Assembly (NCBI RefSeq): GCF_001949145.1
Contig: NW_019091359.1
Location: 765,838-782,624, forward strand
Length of the DNA stretch: 16,787 nt
Reading direction: 5' to 3'
Source of the DNA: Acanthaster planci
Lineage: Eukaryota > Echinodermata > Asteroidea > Valvatida > Acanthasteridae
The notes beneath the pieces were generated by a model. It saw nothing but the letters and a program-made list of their open reading frames with translations. It had not been told where the DNA came from and searched no databases. This document shows, piece after piece, positions 7,010 to 16,420 of the stretch; within the stretch, counting starts at the first letter, position 1, and each line of letters starts with the position of its first letter. The translations under genes were made by a program, and so were the position numbers.

Positions 7010-9435
7010 GACCCGAATTCTCTCAAACTTTGCAAATCCCTGTGCCCATGCGCAGCAAAGCTTCCAGTACAGCCCACTGGTTTGAATATTCATCGATGAT
7101 GATGACCTAATAATATACATATGCAGTGCTTAGAATCTGGTCACATTTGTCGTCTTCATATGTAACTTCACACAACAGGAAAACGGAGACTCAGACATCA
7201 TCGTAACCAGAACTAATTTTGGATCTACGCAGAATTCTGTTGTTGCCCATTAAAAAACCTCCTGTTTGCGCTCAAGAATATCTTATTCCTCTTGTGGCAT
7301 TGCCGCACGAGTTGCACTAGAAAGTATTTAAGACAAAGTCTTCGGAACACTCCCGTAACCTTGATTCTTGCTCGATTCTGAATGGGAGTGCCGATTGAAC
7401 TATGACATTTTACTTATTCGCTAATAAAGCGACTGAGCCTAATATCCGAATGCACTGTTCGTGAGTGAAAAGAAAAGTAGAGGTCGAAGAGAAAATCTGC
7501 GCAGCCGACGCTGACATCAACTTCGTGATGGTCAAACGATAAAGTATTTCGGACACTTGTGTCACAATGCAAAAGTCAGTTCGAAGGGGGGGGGGTTGTG
7601 ATACAGTGGTCAGGGGAGGGCTGTTTGACCACTCAATGTTTTCACCTCTAGGAGTGTACATAAATTTGCCTTCTCTTCGATTTTTGTCTGGTTTTACCTT
7701 TGATGGAAAAGAAAGGGGGAAAGCCCTAACTACCATTAAGTATATTTTCCAGGGATCTGAGTTTTTCCCTGTATTGACACTGCTGAGTTCTGCCTGTCTA
7801 TTTTACAACGGTCATTTTTGTCAAGTCAAATACACATTAACCATTTCTCAAGTGCTGGATCCCCATATCGATTAGTCGATGAACTCTGAATATTCAATCT
7901 CGAGGCACATTCATTAATATAGCTTGCAAAAAAGTCGCAATCTAAAGAAAAGTACAACCGAATCAATCTGGGTGGTTGAAAGCGTTAAGACTCTACAATG
8001 ACATTGTGAGTTCCATTTTATATTTAAAGGGAAAAACCGAGCACAATACCTATCACTGTATACGACCCGTAAAGTACAACGCATTCAAATGGCACATAGT
8101 CTGCAAGTCGTGATTATTTTTCAGATCTAGTTCTTTTAAGAACTTGTTTTCGATCTAAGTTACGCTGTTTGGAATTTGGACAAGCATGAGATGCCGATTC
8201 CAAATTGTACCTAATCAGCGATGTCAGTTAAATTCTAAACACCACGTTTTAAACCCGTGTATCGGTAATCGATAGGCCAAGGTCATAGAAAACGCATCCA
8301 ACCTCTCCCATGTTAATATTCGTTGCAAAGACGTTATCACTATTAGAATCGATATTGCAGCGTGTTACCTCGTGCAGATTCAGAGAGGGGAAAGTCATCG
8401 AAAGTTGTGAGTCACGGAGCCGGCTCCTCAATGAGTAGGATGGCGGTGCTTGGCACGGGCTCAAAACGGAAATACGCCCCTTATCTAAAACGGGCTGAAC
8501 CTAGAGGAACAGAGGACGTGCCTGGCAGGGACAGGTCAAGCAAAGGCCAAAGGGAGAGATCGAGGGGTTCTGTCCAGGGTTCTGTCCAGGCTTCCAATGA
8601 GACTAAACGGGCGTGGCGGAGTGTCAGGCCCTGTTCCATTGCATTTGGTCACGTAGATGCTTTCCCGAAATGTCTCGTCTTGTTTGTGAAAGTGCATTGC
8701 GTATTTTCTGTTTTATAACAGGTGAAATACGTAAGAGTAAAAATTTACTCCATCGAAGTGAACAACCCCCTCTCACTGAAACTAGGGACGAGACGAATTC
8801 CAGTGAAATTTAATCAATCGAGTGGATCATGATTCCACTTCAATGTCCACTGCATGGAAGAGGTTCCTTTTATAAGCTAGGCATATTTGAATCTACATGC
8901 AAAATGATTTTGAAAGATAGAACATTGAGTCCTTACTTTCACTCTTTCAGACTTCCAGGGATCAGTTAGGAGGATTGTTGAAGTAAGAGAAAAGGAAGAG
9001 AAACGTGATAGATAGGTCCAAGTTGGTTGGTTGCCTGGTGGGTTGGTTGATGAAAAGAAAGCAAAATTACAAAGCAAACTCTCAGGACAATTTTTTTTCG
9101 TCATGTGGAGTTATTTTGCGACAGTGTGACAGTCGATCAAGAGAAGGCTTCGTGTCGAGGCAGGCCTATATAAAATGAACTCTGAGAACTTTAACAGTTG
9201 TATCCTCCGACAACAGGTTCCAATTTCGTCTTTTGAAATCTCGGCTGCGCAAGGAAATCTATGAGGACACCAGTGCCGGTTATTATAGGAAATGCTGCCA
9301 ACTACAGTCAATCAATTCTTACCTTTGGAGGGGAGGGCAAAGGTAGTCAAAAATACTTGAAAACTTATCGGTATATACCACGTTAGTTGAAAATCCGACA
9401 TCCAGAACGTGTCTAAGTCAAAATATTATGAAAAA
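7010..9435. other. Long non-coding stretch without supported genes
   Basis: Contains a run of ten G (7586-7595), a small dyad 'tatcg-gtaat-cgata' (about 8258-8272), and a TATA-like 'tatataaaa' at 9167-9175 with no gene behind it. The longest plus-strand frame (8362-8718) is Arg/Ser-rich. It has a good 'ATGGCGG' start context at 8439, but no recognised domain and no clear splice partner. I do not call it. Confidence 0.45.
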
Positions 9436-9439
9436 AAGG

Positions 9440-9560
9440 TTTTAAAGACGTCTGCATTTGTAAGCGGAGGTCGTGGGTTTGAGTCCCATCCGAGTAAGTT
9501 TGTAAATATTTTAGAAGGTCTCGGACAAGCACCAAGCATACAGTATTTATGATACGTGAC
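9440..9560 (+). mobile_element. tRNA-derived SINE fragment, copy 2
   Basis: 'ggaggtcgtgggtttgagtc' leads into a good box B ('gggtttgagtccc', 9475-9487), then 'tctcggacaagcac' at 9519-9532. Both blocks match the copy near 790-945. The tRNA-like 'gcatttgtaagcggagg' before box B looks like an anticodon/variable-arm remnant. The minus-strand open frame through it is non-genic. Confidence 0.68.
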
Positions 9561-10912
9561 TGTAAGGGCAAAGTGGTGTTGAACGTGCAGAAAGACTATA
9601 CAGAACTTGTAAAGGTTATGAGATGCAAGCCACCCTGACCCACCTAGGATCCCTTTAAGCAACGGGAACATCGCTGAAACCCTTCGCACAAAATTGCCAC
9701 TGGTTTCGCACCAAGAATGACTCATGATTAAACACGCTCCAGCTAATGTGTTCAGAGATCTCTAGACCTGGAGAACATCAGCGAACCCATGTAACGAGAA
9801 ATGTTGAAGATTGAGCTAAAAAACCGGAAATGATCAGGACTTCAGAAAACATGTCTTGTATCCTGGGAATTTGTGAACTTAATTTTTCTTGAGAAGTGCA
9901 AATTTAGTTTTAAAAAAATGATCCGTGAAAAGTAATTTGTAACCTAGTGTCCACTGCCCACTATACACTGCTTAAGTTCTTTAATTGTAAATGCATGTGG
10001 AATCAGATGAAATGTTTCATTAAATTTTATGCTGAAAACTTCGATAGTCACTTTGCGAGTTTGGGGTGGAATAATTATTTTTGGAAGGAGCGTCAATTTC
10101 AAAGGTCTTTTGTTCTATTCACCGACTGGCCATCAACTCATCGTATATCATCCCGGGTTCCAAATGCGCACCATCTACTCACATTCAACAGTCACGCCCG
10201 TGACAAATCCAGCCCGTCGACTGCAAGCTTCCAGACCGTACACATATTGCCCTCATTCCCGTCCATCTTCTTACTAGATCTGCCACTCTGCTTTGGAAGA
10301 GGTTTATAGCTTCGTATTTCAAGCAATGGACTGATTTGCGCACGAACCGATCGTGCTCCTAAACCTTACTGTTTTACTCCAAACTGTATCCAAACTACGT
10401 ACAAAACAAAATGCACCTAACATTATGTTTTAAGCATCGAATTCCTGTGGGCTGTCCCATGAGCTTTCAGGCTAGAGAAAGACCTAAAACTACATGCTAA
10501 TGCTGTAAAATTATCTTCCATCAGAGCACTTTGTGGCATGTAGACTGGATGGTTTGTAAAAAGAAGGATGGAAGTTACCAGCAAGTCTGCCACTTTGTAT
10601 GAATGAAAACGGGGAATTCCAAATTGCTCCATTTTGCAATGGATTGCAGGCATCAAATTTTCAAAATGGCGACGGGCTTTGCGACTGCTTTTGAGGGTGA
10701 TCATCTCTGGGAAGAAATAAACTCAAAAGTCATCGGTTAAGCCACTCAAAATTGCAGAAAAAATGCAAATGAGACGACGAGTTTCAATTTGCTATGTGTT
10801 TTGAATACCTGGGAAACTTGTATCTTTCCTGATGTTTTTGAAGCGAGGGTATTTATCACTACATGTACTGTCTACAGCAGCCTATGCAGCTGGTTTGCAA
10901 GCGGCCAAGAAG
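9561..10912. other. Upstream region of the SMAP gene, no gene recognised
   Basis: No supported coding frame. A minus-strand frame of 93 codons (10423-10704) has no recognisable domain. 'caaaatggcgac' at about 10664-10675 resembles a YY1 motif, often found near animal promoters, but lies almost 400 bp upstream of the likely start codon. Confidence 0.4.
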
Positions 10913-10938
10913 CGCCCTCTGATATCACAAGAGGGCGT
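10913..10938. promoter_or_regulatory. Divergent pair of CTCF-like motifs upstream of SMAP
   Basis: 'tcacaagagggcgt' (10925-10938) matches the animal CTCF core CCACNAGAGGGCGC closely on the plus strand. 'cgccctct' (10913-10920) gives the AGAGGGCG core on the minus strand, so the two cores face apart around an 'gatatcaca' spacer. The site is about 120-150 bp before the ATG. Binding is inferred from motif only. Confidence 0.45.
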
Positions 10939-11058
10939 TCTACAATAGCGGCAGTGCAGTATGGGGCCGGGGATACCGAATCCGGGTAACAGTTGATTTA
11001 CGTGACTCCGAGAGTGCGTTCACGGTTATTTTCCTCAGAAATCAGAGCCAACGCAAAG

Positions 11059-11106
11059 ATGAGCAACAAAAGCGGAGAAAAGGAGAAAGAAGGAGGGCCG
11101 TCAATA
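11059..11106 (+). CDS. SMAP: SMAP exon 1 (predicted start exon)
   Basis: ATG at 11059 in good context (A at -3), 16 codons reading MSNKSGEKEKEGGPSI, then the strong donor 'ata|gtaaga' in phase 0, which is the phase exon 2 requires. No homology can be claimed for these 16 residues. A different first exon, or a start at the ATG at 13141 in front of exon 2, is possible. Confidence 0.5.
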
Positions 11107-14100
11107 GTAAGACAGGCTTCAAAAAAGGGCACTTGAACGGAAATGATTGTGGCTAGAACATACAGTGGATTTCCATGATCAGGGTGATGATCATGAATGT
11201 GGATGCAGTGTAGGCCTACTGCATGACCGTCACCTTGATGACGAGGCTGTACATATGTACGTTGTGGCGTACATATACACTGTACATGTACATCATAGGC
11301 CTAACACTAGCCTGCGTTAAAACTGATGTATGTAGGCCGAGGCCTATTTTTCATTCCTTCATGATCTGATCATGTGCCATGCCAGCCGTAATTATGTTGT
11401 ATTAACTTGTATTGCCATGATTAGTTGAGGTGATTCTACCACCTCGACTAATCACGGCAAAGCAAACTGGTAGGTCTAGGCCTCGTACATAGGACTGGCA
11501 CTGAACGCAATGGCATGGTACCAGTCTGCTTGGCCTATCATCATGACCTGTCCATGTTGCAAATGCTGGGAGTGCCAAAACCTCTATGCTAGCCTACTGA
11601 CAATGGTGGTTACACAACAAAGGTTGAACGACCTGACAACTTGGCAAGATGTGATTTTCAGTTCTGCAATCAAAATTCAGGATGTATCAATGTTTATTTC
11701 AGTAATAAATGCAAAAACACAGTACTGATTGCCAGCCATCTTTGATCATATCCCAGTATCCTCTGCACTATATGCATATCCCGTCGAATCTATATCATGA
11801 GCTATATATGCAATCACACGTATGAAGCCAAACCACTGTTCACAACCATGCACAATGCATGCCATCTAGAAGCTCAACCAACCATAAAAACGTCACGTGT
11901 GAAATTTGGCACCGATAACATTCAGGCTTTATTTTCCTGCAGAAGAAAAACCCTCCCTGTCCACAATTTGGACCCAGGATTTGAACCCACACCCCATTTA
12001 TCACAAACCATTATGCTGTAACCCCTTGACTACCGCAATTCACTCAAGTTGACAGTGTTTTTACTGTTGATATACCGATGAACTCCTGCAAGGCAAATCT
12101 AATATACATTGGACATGTGCAATACAAACACAACCACCGTGGTTTGGCTTCATATGTGTGATTGCTTATATAGAGGTACATAGTCCTTTCTGCAGTCATG
12201 TCTGATCCATTCTACTACAGACAATACCTGAACTAGGACCAGATTGCCCTTCTTTGTTTTGAAAGATGTAAGCCTAGGCCGATAGTCTTACAATGTCAGT
12301 CACGGACTAATTTGGTAAATTTAAGGACTCTACGAATCGCCATTTTGGACATCTGGACATGATCAGGCGACAGAGTCCCCGAGCACGTACATCTTTGTCT
12401 GTGTAAAAACCGAGCTTGCACGCACTCCGCCGACCAAAAACCATCCAAACTACTGAACAGATACATATGTATAAGATCAAACCACAGGCATGCAACTTGG
12501 ACTTTCACAAATAAACCAGGACATTTCCATCTTCACAGGACTTTGTACAGTGTTTTCCATTTTCAATGGCATGAGTGTGAAGTGAAAAACAAGGAATCCT
12601 GCATGCCTGAAACCGATGGCATTTTGTCCAACTTGTGAAATCTAGGACAAAAGAAATTCACTGCGTTCTTGGCAAAAGGACACTAAAGGACCTCAGAGGG
12701 GTAATGAACAATTTGATTGGGCCTACAGAAGGGCAAACCAGGAAGTGTTGCCACGCGCGCCTTTCTCCTTTCATCACAAGTTCTTGTTCATGGGTAATTT
12801 CCAAAAATCAGGGGTCCAAAAGTGTGACATTTTGGTGTCCCTGTTACATATGACCTTTGTTATTTGACATGGAAATATCACGAGAATTGATTTCAAACTA
12901 CATGTATTAATATCTGTTTGGCAGGTAATTTGCATTAATTCATCACCCTTGGAAATAAGAAAATGTGTTTTGAACTTACAAAATCATACATGTATGTCAG
13001 ATGTAACAGGGACACGAAAAAAAATGGACCCCTAATTTCTGGAATTACCCACATTTATTCTATTCTTCCATTGCAATCAGAATGCAGAGCATGTCATACA
13101 GATGGCACATGTATTCCAGTCAAAGTGAAAAGTTCATGCCATGCCTTTTCAATCTGTTGGTAGCTCAAAATCAAAATCCCACTGTTTTTCTTGCCCATCA
13201 AAGGCCTCCGTTCATTCAGCCAACCAGTGGGAATCAGCCAGCTTTGGGGATAATGCACAAAAAGAGAAGTTTCTTCGGCTCATGGGTGGAATGAAGGTAA
13301 ATTTGTTTGTTCAAGGTACATCAATCAGCCAAACATAAAGCGGTGTTCCAAAAAGTTTCTTTCTTTGGTAATGAACCAGTTTCCTATCTTTTAGGTTTTT
13401 CCTAATTTCCAACATTTACTGGACATTTAACACCCACATGAAGGACTGTCTGGTTTCTGTTCTAATCTGAAGGACAACATCTACATGTATTGATGATGGA
13501 GTATTTCAGCCAGGCCTGCTGCCTTGCAAAAAGAGCCCTAATTTTTCAGTGTTATATAATTTTCTTTTGTTCACGAAACTGGCACAGTGCGCTGCCGACG
13601 TCTTTTCAATAGGGGCCAGCTGAGCGTGCAGCAGTACTGTGTTGCTCATTGCTGCAGTGGTGGAGCGCTTTTGTCCCTGGTGGTAATCCGTTTGCGCTGA
13701 TTGCCCCAAACCCTGGTATACGGTTTCAAAACAAGGATGGATTATCTCCCCTATTGACAATGAAAGAATGTTGGTAATTCCCAGCAGCCTGGTCTTTTGT
13801 TACAAGTACGGTCATTTGTCACAAGGCCCAGTTCCCTTTGTCCGATTTCAGAGACCCTGGCCATGCGTGCGAAGAATACGTGTCCGAAACCGGAATCCCT
13901 GGCGGCAAGGGGTTAAAAACAGATTGACATCAAAGTGACTTGAACTAAGAATATAAAAATTGGGTTCCTTAAAAGAGTCTTAATGACCAGTTTTCTGTTT
14001 GAATTGACAGAAGCAGCACACTGGACGTTTCGTGATAGGGGAGACAAACAAAGATGCCCACAGACGAACAGGTGAGAAACAGAATAGTGACACTCAGCAG

Positions 14101-15221
14101 ACTGCAGCAACTTTGAGATGAGACAACCTAAAGTAGGTCGGGCTGGATTGACACATGAAGAGAGGTTTGGATTGCCTGCCCCCTGCTGACTTGGGGCACT
14201 CAGGCAGTCAGATTACAGAAAAGAAAGCTGTCATGGTGCATGGCAACCAGTGAAATCTCAGAAGCTGAAAACAACTTGCAGCCAATTTCTATACATTAGT
14301 AGAGCACAACTAGAAGGTATTTTATATACTGACATATTCCATAATTATCAAGGGACCCAGTAAATTTAAAAAGTATGACATTTGTGACCTCAACAAAGGA
14401 GAGTTACATCAACAAAGTGCAGAAATACAGAAGAATGAAGCTCAAAGAGAAACTCTGAAAATGTCTTCACAGGATTTGTACTAATCTTGGAAATATGTGC
14501 TCAGCAAATGCAAATTACTGACCAATGTCATTCATTTTTGACTAGTATCCGGCTATAGAATTGATTACTTTTTTTATGGCTGACATTTTCAGAAGAGGAA
14601 AACAAGAAGATGGAATCCAAGCTGGAACAACAGTATCAAGTGGGGCTGGAAAAGAAGCTGACAGGTCAGAATCGACGGCACGTTGGGCTGGGGTTTGTCG
14701 AACCTGAGGAGGAGAAAGAAGACAAGCCATCAGGGACACATATCCGGTTTGATGATGACGATGAGGTGTCGAAGAATTCCGAGACATCCAAAGGAAGCCC
14801 AAAGGAGGGAGGAGAAGATGCGGGAGACCAGAGAAGAGGCGACAAGGACCTTCACGGCAAAAAGGAAAGACGGGATGAGAGGCAGAAACGAGATGAGAAG
14901 AGGAGAGAGGGTGATGCAGAGAGGCGACGCTCAGAGGAACAGGTGGCAGAGAGAGGCTTCAACAGGGAGGGACAGCGGAGCGAGGCGCGAGACGGAAGAG
15001 CAAGCAGTCGAGACGAAGACAGAAGACACGGAGACCATGGCGACAGAGACAACCGAGAGAGGAAGGAGGACCGTAGCAGAAGAGACAGCCAGGCACAAAA
15101 GGAGGGACAGTCTGGCAGAAATGGTGACAAACACAGGCGCAGTGAGGAGGCGGCGGGAGAGACAACTGAACAAAAGAGGAAGAAGCACAAGACATGGGAG
15201 GAAGACAGTGGCTCCGAGTAG
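11059..15221 (+). CDS. SMAP: SMAP (small acidic protein) homologue, four coding exons, 276 aa
   Basis: Join of 11059-11106, 13204-13296, 14011-14071 and 14593-15221. The phases agree (0, 0, 1) and the total is 277 codons including stop. The core identifies the family of human C11orf58/SMAP: NQWE (23-26), KFLRLMGG (38-45), HTGRFVIG (50-57), a Glu/Lys-rich helix (68-90) and RRHVGLGF (95-102). The molecular role of this family is poorly known, and the domain also occurs in putative RNA-processing proteins. After residue 103 comes an acidic stretch with a DDDDE run, then about 140 residues of RE/RD/KE mixed charge ending KRKKHK-TWEEDSGSE. As I recall, the vertebrate protein is about 183 aa with a mostly acidic tail, so the basic-acidic tail here is unlike it. 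It suggests a nuclear, speckle-type location. Exons 2-4 are well supported. Exon 1 rests on phase and splice sites only. Confidence 0.88.
11204..11540. repeat. Cluster of short palindromes (taggccta, tacatgta types)
   Basis: 'gtaggcctac' (about 11212-11221), 'ataggccta' (about 11296), 'gaggccta' (about 11339), 'ctaggcctcg' (about 11476) and 'ggcctatc' (about 11532) alternate with 'gtacatatgtac' and 'tgtacatgtaca'. This looks like a degraded palindromic repeat family rather than coding or one regulatory site. Confidence 0.55.
11412..11460. repeat. Short strong hairpin in SMAP intron 1
   Basis: The arms 11412-11432 and 11440-11460 pair over 21 positions with one A-C mismatch and one G-U-type pair, closing a 7-base loop ('attctac'). 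The core is 'gattagttgagg' against 'cctcgactaatc'. On the transcribed strand this would fold stably. It is long enough to recall a microRNA precursor stem, but the lower stem is weak, so a mini-MITE is equally likely. Confidence 0.6.
11801..12173. mobile_element. Inverted-repeat element containing a SINE-like segment
   Basis: The left arm (11801-11838, 'gcaatcacacgtatgaagcc' core) is complementary to the right arm (12136-12173, 'ggcttcatatgtgtgattgc' core), 38 bp with few mismatches and weaker pairing outside. The interior carries a tRNA-like promoter on the minus strand. This is either one composite element or a palindromic element into which a SINE inserted. Confidence 0.65.
11974..12037 (-). 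mobile_element. tRNA-like SINE promoter, minus strand
   Basis: Read on the minus strand, 'gcggtagtcaaggggtt' (A-box-like) is followed about 35 bases later by 'gggttcaaatcctgg', a near-ideal box B (11974-11988 on the plus strand). Spacing suits a tRNA-derived internal promoter. No acceptor stem closes it, so it is a SINE head or tRNA pseudogene and not a working tRNA. Confidence 0.6.
12792..13050. mobile_element. 259-bp inverted-repeat element (MITE-like) in SMAP intron 1
   Basis: The left arm (12792-12854) starts 'gggtaatttcc', has 'aggggtcc' and ends 'gtgtccctgttacatatgac'. The right arm (12996-13050) is its reverse complement with small indels ('gtcagatgtaacagggacac' ... 'ggacccct' ... 'ggaattaccc'). 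The interior has no coding signal. It ends about 150 bp before the exon 2 acceptor. Confidence 0.78.
13204..13296 (+). CDS. SMAP: SMAP exon 2
   Basis: 31 codons, ending KEKFLRLMGGMK directly at the donor 'aag|gtaaat'. The acceptor I chose follows 'gtttttcttgcccatcaaag'. The frame is open further back to 13129 with an ATG at 13141, so a start inside a longer exon cannot be excluded. The SANQWE and KFLRLMGG residues match the start of the SMAP domain. Confidence 0.85.
13606..13757. mobile_element. Small inverted-repeat element in SMAP intron 2
   Basis: Ten-base perfect inverted ends, 'tcaatagggg' and 'cccctattga', 152 bp apart, around a GC-richer interior with further short dyads ('cagcagtact', 'tgctgcag'). 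The size suits a miniature element, but the ends are short and chance pairing is possible. Confidence 0.4.
14011..14071 (+). CDS. SMAP: SMAP exon 3
   Basis: 61 bases between 'ttttctgtttgaattgacag' and the donor 'cag|gtgaga'. It reads KQHTGRFVIGETNKDAHRRT plus one base of a split Glu codon. HTGRFVIG corresponds to HTGRLVIG-like residues of SMAP proteins. Confidence 0.9.
14593..15221 (+). CDS. SMAP: SMAP exon 4 (end of domain and mixed-charge tail)
   Basis: Acceptor 'gctgacattttcag|aa'. The first two bases complete the Glu codon begun in exon 3. The exon finishes the conserved domain (RRHVGLGF, residues 95-102) and encodes the whole charged tail to the TAG at 15219-15221. The tail's purine-rich DNA creates long false open frames in other phases and on the minus strand. 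Confidence 0.92.
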
Positions 15222-15618
15222 ACTGGCTTTGACCCAAACGGTTGCTTCCCAAAGACCACTACTGCACCGTCAATGAGCCATAACCCTCTGCAATATCTAC
15301 AAAATGTCACGCCTCCAGATTCTGAGGTACCCTGAGCCTAGGCAACACCCTACTTGACTTACATGTTCATGGAAGTTTGGATGAAGTACATGACAGCTAT
15401 CGAGAGCCAAAAGTTGTATAAGAAAAAGGTATCTTGGTGATATGCTTGGTAGCACTTTCAAATCATTACTATAGAGCTGCTTACAAAATCTGCGTCTTTC
15501 ACACAGTGCAAGCAAGCGAGCAAAGCTCCATTCTCCTGAGCCAAATTCTGCAATTATATTCACTTGTCTTTACATATAATTGCTATTCCTCTAGCGCTTG
15601 TTAACTTAGTAAACAAGT

Positions 15619-15624
15619 AATAAA
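15619..15624 (+). promoter_or_regulatory. Possible proximal polyadenylation signal
   Basis: AATAAA about 400 bases after the SMAP stop, followed by T-rich 'cacatttgtactttgctgtc'. It could give a short 3' UTR form. Confidence 0.4.
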
Positions 15625-16079
15625 TCACATTTGTACTTTGCTGTCAAATGTAATTGTTGAGCTGCCTGAAACTCCAACACATGCTCGGTTAAACTTTAAC
15701 TGGAGACATGAATGGCGTACCTGGATGTCAAATATGAATCAGCATAGTTTCCATTTCAAAAATTCAGCCCTCTCATGCCATGAGCCAGCACTGAAAGGGG
15801 CTTAGTTTGTCAACCTCATATCAGGTGGTGACTTCAAGAAGGTTTCCCCCCTCTGCCTAGGAGCACGGGCGCTGTCCATGTTTATTCAGGTGGCTTGCCA
15901 GTATCAGTGCTTGCCAACAAAATGCATGACCTACAACATGGTGACATTTTCTTGCAGAGTGTAACTGCCCTTGGTAATAAGGTAGCAACGGTGAGTTCAA
16001 CCTTTTGGTTTTGTAAACAAACAAAAAGATGACTCACTTTGGGACGGGCAGTTAGCCAAAATGATTCCACACTGCGATA

Positions 16080-16085
16080 AATAAA
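16080..16085 (+). promoter_or_regulatory. Possible middle polyadenylation signal
   Basis: AATAAA in an A-rich setting. The downstream U/GU signal is weaker than for the distal site. Confidence 0.3.
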
Positions 16086-16398
16086 AAAGCTGGCTTATTA
16101 GAGTGAAATTAGAGCTTGCCTTAAATCAGCAGTTAAGAATGTTTTTTTAAGTTTCATGTGGTGAAGTAGACTTTAGGAGTTTAAAGTAATTAGAACCTCC
16201 AGGCTGTAACAATAAGCAGCACACAAGTCGAACCAAAGACAGTCAAGTTGTTCATCACCAGCGTTTCTCAGAACTCCCTTGCCTTTTGACAATTCACAAA
16301 AGTTGTACATTTGGCAGAACTGCAGACTTTCCACAGTTAACCGAAGCATTTGTTTATAACCATGTCACTTCATCTGCATTTGTCATATTTCTTGGAAT

Positions 16399-16404
16399 AA
16401 TAAA
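16399..16404 (+). promoter_or_regulatory. Likely distal polyadenylation signal of SMAP
   Basis: 'aataaagattttctgcacac' is followed within about 45 bases by the GT-rich 'ctgtagtggtctggttg', the usual layout of a vertebrate-type cleavage site. Confidence 0.55.
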
Positions 16405-16420
16405 GATTTTCTGCACACAC

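Larger units (their letters stand above)
11107..13203 (+). other. SMAP intron 1, packed with repeats
   Basis: A 2.1-kb intron from GTAAGA to a pyrimidine-rich acceptor ending 'tcaaag'. It holds a patch of 'taggccta' and 'tacatgta' palindromes, a 21-bp hairpin, two inverted-repeat elements and a minus-strand SINE, each listed separately. The part from about 12185 to 12790 shows only a small stem, 'ttttgtcc' (12622) with 'ggacaaaa' (12645). Confidence 0.6.
15222..16420 (+). other. SMAP 3' untranslated region
   Basis: AT-rich, without supported coding frames. It probably extends to one of three AATAAA signals. The last one (16399-16404) has the best setting, so the full UTR would be about 1.2 kb. 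Confidence 0.55.

Noticed and set aside
8362-8718. 118-codon plus-strand frame, Arg/Ser-rich, with an ATGGCGG context
   Set aside because: No recognisable domain, no convincing donor or downstream exon, and composition drifts to hydrophobic random sequence at its end. It could be a first exon but the sequence does not show it.
9167-9175. TATATAAAA as a core promoter
   Set aside because: AT-rich DNA gives such strings by chance, and no coding exon follows on the plus strand.
10423-10704. 93-codon minus-strand frame upstream of SMAP
   Set aside because: No family recognised and no splice or promoter support. It is plausibly part of an old repeat.
12296-12508. Minus-strand frames in SMAP intron 1
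   Set aside because: Short, overlapping in two phases, no domain and no transcript signal. A YY1-like 'cgccatttt' here is a single weak motif.
13081-13203. Extended exon 2 starting after 'ttgcaatcag' at 13080
   Set aside because: The SMAP frame meets a TGA at 13126-13128, so this acceptor cannot serve the coding exon. A non-coding use with the ATG at 13141 remains possible.
13857-13915. Possible extra exon after 'ccgatttcag'
   Set aside because: No proper donor follows, and its inclusion would break the match between exon 2 and exon 3, which join seamlessly to give the SMAP domain.
14852-15310. Long minus-strand and alternative-phase open frames over SMAP exon 4
   Set aside because: They are shadows of purine-rich RE/RD/KE coding DNA. 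The translated products are low-complexity Ser/Leu- or Arg-rich, with no domain.
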